Below are positions 61,616 through 64,000 of a DNA stretch of 64,000 nucleotides, in pieces. Position numbers and translations under genes: made by a program. Origin of the DNA: Pseudomonas sp. WJP1 (GTDB lineage: Bacteria; Pseudomonadota; Gammaproteobacteria; Pseudomonadales; Pseudomonadaceae); assembly GCF_028471945.1 (NCBI RefSeq), contig NZ_CP110128.1:732501-796500 (forward strand), read 5' to 3'. Within the stretch, counting starts at the first letter, position 1, and each line of letters opens with the position of its first letter. Under the pieces are notes generated by a model, which saw nothing but the letters and a program-made list of their open reading frames with translations, was not told where the DNA came from and made no database searches.

Positions 61616-63535
61616 TTGAACGATATGGCAAAGAATCTGATCCTGTGGTTGATCATCGCGGCTGTCCTGGTGACAGTGATGAACAACTTCTCCAGCCCTA
61701 ACGAGCCGCAGACCCTCAACTATTCCGACTTCATCCAGCAGGTCAAGGATGGCAAGGTCGAGCGCGTGGCGGTTGATGGCTACGTGATTACCGGCAAGCG
61801 CAACGATGGCGACAGCTTCAAGACCATTCGTCCGGCGATCCAGGACAATGGCCTGATCGGCGACCTGGTGGACAACCATGTCGTGGTCGAAGGCAAGCAG
61901 CCTGAACAGCAAAGCATCTGGACCCAGCTCCTGGTTGCGAGCTTCCCGATCCTGGTGATCATCGCCGTGTTCATGTTCTTCATGCGGCAGATGCAGGGCG
62001 GTGCTGGTGGCAAGGGCGGGCCGATGAGCTTCGGCAAGAGCAAGGCGCGCCTGCTCTCCGAAGATCAGGTGAAAACCACCCTGGCAGACGTTGCCGGTTG
62101 CGACGAAGCCAAGGAAGAAGTGGGTGAGCTGGTCGAGTTCCTGCGTGATCCTGGCAAGTTCCAGCGCCTGGGCGGCCGCATTCCTCGCGGCGTGCTGATG
62201 GTCGGTCCTCCGGGTACCGGTAAAACCCTGTTGGCCAAGGCGATTGCCGGCGAAGCCAAGGTGCCTTTCTTTACCATTTCCGGTTCCGATTTCGTCGAGA
62301 TGTTCGTCGGTGTCGGTGCCAGCCGTGTTCGCGACATGTTCGAGCAGGCCAAGAAACACGCACCATGCATCATCTTCATCGATGAAATCGACGCCGTCGG
62401 TCGCCACCGTGGTGCTGGCATGGGTGGTGGTCACGACGAACGCGAGCAGACTCTCAACCAGTTGCTGGTGGAGATGGACGGTTTCGAAATGAACGACGGC
62501 ATCATCGTGATCGCCGCGACCAACCGTCCAGACGTACTGGACCCTGCGCTGCTGCGTCCGGGCCGTTTCGACCGTCAGGTCGTGGTCGGTCTGCCGGATA
62601 TCCGTGGTCGCGAACAGATTCTCAAGGTCCACATGCGCAAAGTGCCAATGGGTGATGACGTCGCTCCGGCGGTGATCGCTCGTGGTACGCCTGGTTTCTC
62701 CGGTGCCGACCTGGCCAACCTGGTCAACGAAGCTTCGTTGTTCGCTGCCCGTGCCGGCAAGCGCATCGTCGAAATGAAAGAGTTCGAACTGGCCAAGGAC
62801 AAGATCATGATGGGCGCCGAGCGCAAATCCATGGTTATGTCCGAGAAAGAGAAACAGAACACCGCTTATCACGAAGCTGGTCACGCCATTGTCGGTCGCG
62901 TCGTGCCTGAGCATGATCCAGTGTACAAGGTCTCGATCATCCCGCGCGGTCGTGCGCTGGGCGTGACCATGTTCCTGCCGGAAGAAGATCGCTACAGCCT
63001 GTCCAAGCGCGCGCTGATCAGCCAGATCTGCTCGCTCTACGGTGGCCGTATCGCCGAAGAAATGACCTTGGGCTTCGATGGCGTCACCACCGGTGCGTCC
63101 AACGACATCATGCGCGCCAGCCAGATTGCACGGAACATGGTGACCAAGTGGGGTCTTTCCGAAAAACTCGGTCCGCTGATGTACGCTGAAGAGGAAGGTG
63201 AAGTGTTCCTCGGTCGCGGCGGCGGTGGCCAGGCTGCAAGTTTCTCCGGTGAGACAGCCAAGCTGATCGACTCCGAGGTGCGCAGCATCATCGACCAGTG
63301 CTACGGCACCGCCAAGCAGATCCTCACGGACAACCGTGACAAGCTCGACGCCATGGCCGATGCCCTGATGAAGTATGAAACCATCGATGCAGAGCAGATC
63401 GACGACATCATGGCTGGACGCACACCGCGCGAGCCTCGCGACTGGTCGGGTGGTACGGGTACGTCCGGTACGCCTCCAGCGGTGCAGGGTGAACGTCCGG
63501 AAACACCTATCGGCGGTCCCGCTGCTGACGTTTAA
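61616..63535 (+). CDS. ftsH: ATP-dependent zinc metalloprotease FtsH
   Basis: Membrane-anchored AAA+ protease (639 residues from the TTG at 61616, which has GAGGG about eight bases upstream; the ATG three codons later at 61625 gives MAKNLILWL and is an alternative). Two N-terminal membrane segments; Walker A GPPGTGKT, Walker [16 protein letters not shown], second region of homology, and zinc site HEAGHAIVG (about residues 421-429) with the third ligand Asp further on. Degrades LpxC, sigma-32 and membrane proteins. folP follows after eight bases. Confidence 0.96.
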   Translation: MNDMAKNLILWLIIAAVLVTVMNNFSSPNEPQTLNYSDFIQQVKDGKVERVAVDGYVITGKRNDGDSFKTIRPAIQDNGLIGDLVDNHVVVEGKQPEQQSIWTQLLVASFPILVIIAVFMFFMRQMQGGAGGKGGPMSFGKSKARLLSEDQVKTTLADVAGCDEAKEEVGELVEFLRDPGKFQRLGGRIPRGVLMVGPPGTGKTLLAKAIAGEAKVPFFTISGSDFVEMFVGVGASRVRDMFEQAKKHAPCIIFIDEIDAVGRHRGAGMGGGHDEREQTLNQLLVEMDGFEMNDGIIVIAATNRPDVLDPALLRPGRFDRQVVVGLPDIRGREQILKVHMRKVPMGDDVAPAVIARGTPGFSGADLANLVNEASLFAARAGKRIVEMKEFELAKDKIMMGAERKSMVMSEKEKQNTAYHEAGHAIVGRVVPEHDPVYKVSIIPRGRALGVTMFLPEEDRYSLSKRALISQICSLYGGRIAEEMTLGFDGVTTGASNDIMRASQIARNMVTKWGLSEKLGPLMYAEEEGEVFLGRGGGGQAASFSGETAKLIDSEVRSIIDQCYGTAKQILTDNRDKLDAMADALMKYETIDAEQIDDIMAGRTPREPRDWSGGTGTSGTPPAVQGERPETPIGGPAADV

Positions 63536-63543
63536 GGTTTGAA

Positions 63544-64000
63544 ATGACTTTTGTTCAGTCCTCGACCCGGTTGCCTTGCGGCAACCGGGTTCTTGATTTG
63601 GCCCAGACGCATGTCATGGGCATTCTCAATGTCACTCCCGACTCTTTCTCCGATGGTGGTCAGTTCAGCCAGCTCGATGCGGCGTTGCGCCATGCCGAGG
63701 CCATGGTCGCGGCGGGCGCCACATTGATCGATGTCGGCGGCGAGTCCACGCGCCCGGGCGCCAGGGCGGTTTCACCGCTCGAAGAGCTCGAGCGCGTGGC
63801 GCCGATCGTCGAGCGGATCCACCGTGAGCTGGATGTAATCATCTCGGTTGATACCTCCACCCCCGTCGTCATGCGCGAAGCGGCGCGACTGGGGGCGGGC
63901 CTGATCAACGACGTGCGCTCGTTGCGTCGCGAAGGTGCGCTGGATGCGGCAGCGGCTACCGGCTTGCCCGTTTGCCTCATGCATATGCTCGGTGAGCCGG
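63544..64000 (+). CDS. folP: Dihydropteroate synthase FolP, 5' part
   Basis: Start of dihydropteroate synthase (folate pathway, sulfonamide target). MGILNVTPDSFSDGG (pterin-binding strand, about residues 26-40) and GATLIDVGGESTRPGA (about 60-75) are the conserved blocks. Runs off the window end; about 152 residues of an expected 280. Located eight bases after ftsH, as in the usual ftsH-folP-glmM order. Confidence 0.95.
   Translation, partial: MTFVQSSTRLPCGNRVLDLAQTHVMGILNVTPDSFSDGGQFSQLDAALRHAEAMVAAGATLIDVGGESTRPGARAVSPLEELERVAPIVERIHRELDVIISVDTSTPVVMREAARLGAGLINDVRSLRREGALDAAAATGLPVCLMHMLGEP

Overview
The window is a stretch of fluorescens-group Pseudomonas chromosome. Support for this comes from the gene order fur/bamE/recN/grpE/dnaK/dnaJ/dapB/carA/carB/greA/yhbY/rlmE/ftsH/folP, paired Pseudomonas-type REP elements, a Fur protein without a C-terminal CxxC, and many LysR-regulated catabolic genes. 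Most genes are G+C-rich with G/C in third positions. Two short stretches are visibly more A/T-rich: the acyltransferase near 8.0-9.1 kb and the zeta-toxin locus near 32.7-33.7 kb.

Layout. 1-7.9 kb: recC (3' part), recB and recD, joined by ATGA overlaps, encode the RecBCD nuclease/helicase. 8-35 kb is mostly metabolic and accessory. It holds an acyltransferase, a LysR regulator divergent from mmsA-mmsB (valine catabolism), a cupin, an AroP-type permease, LysR genes beside a TauE/SafE permease, a YgiN-like monooxygenase and mdaB, a nucleoside-diphosphate-sugar epimerase-like protein and a SulP transporter. Next comes an operon of GntP-family permease, RpiR regulator and D-aminoacylase, then an orphan FitA-like antitoxin, an McpS-like chemoreceptor, two envelope phosphatases, a DUF2252 protein, hypothetical secreted proteins, a zeta toxin coupled to an unlisted 56-aa gene, and a cysteine hydrolase. 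34.4-34.8 kb: tmRNA (ssrA) on the minus strand. 35-44 kb: a lactate utilisation locus, lldP-lutA-lutB-lutC-dld, divergent from the regulator lldR, with an lldR operator in between. 44-50 kb: smpB, a sodium symporter, ratA-rnfH, bamE, fur and recN. 50-64 kb: the heat-shock set grpE-dnaK-dnaJ, then dapB, carA-carB-greA, a small membrane protein, yhbY, rlmE, ftsH and the start of folP.

How the parts connect. tmRNA and SmpB (9 kb apart) form the trans-translation system. RecBCD and the LexA-controlled RecN act in double-strand break repair. GrpE, DnaK, DnaJ and FtsH form the protein quality-control set; two good sigma-32 promoters are visible, before grpE and before dnaK. The lactate locus pairs the LutABC L-lactate route with a large FAD/Fe-S D-lactate dehydrogenase and has a Crc/Hfq-type motif ahead of lldP. 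Upstream of carA there is a leader ORF running through an intrinsic terminator and ending on the carA TTG start, an architecture like the enteric pyrBI attenuator.

The most interesting items are the carA leader, the zeta-toxin/56-aa pair, the 14-bp inverted repeat before the acyltransferase, the direct repeats before the GntP-family gene, and the 21-bp palindrome between yhbY and rlmE. No CRISPR array, insertion sequence, tRNA or rRNA was seen.
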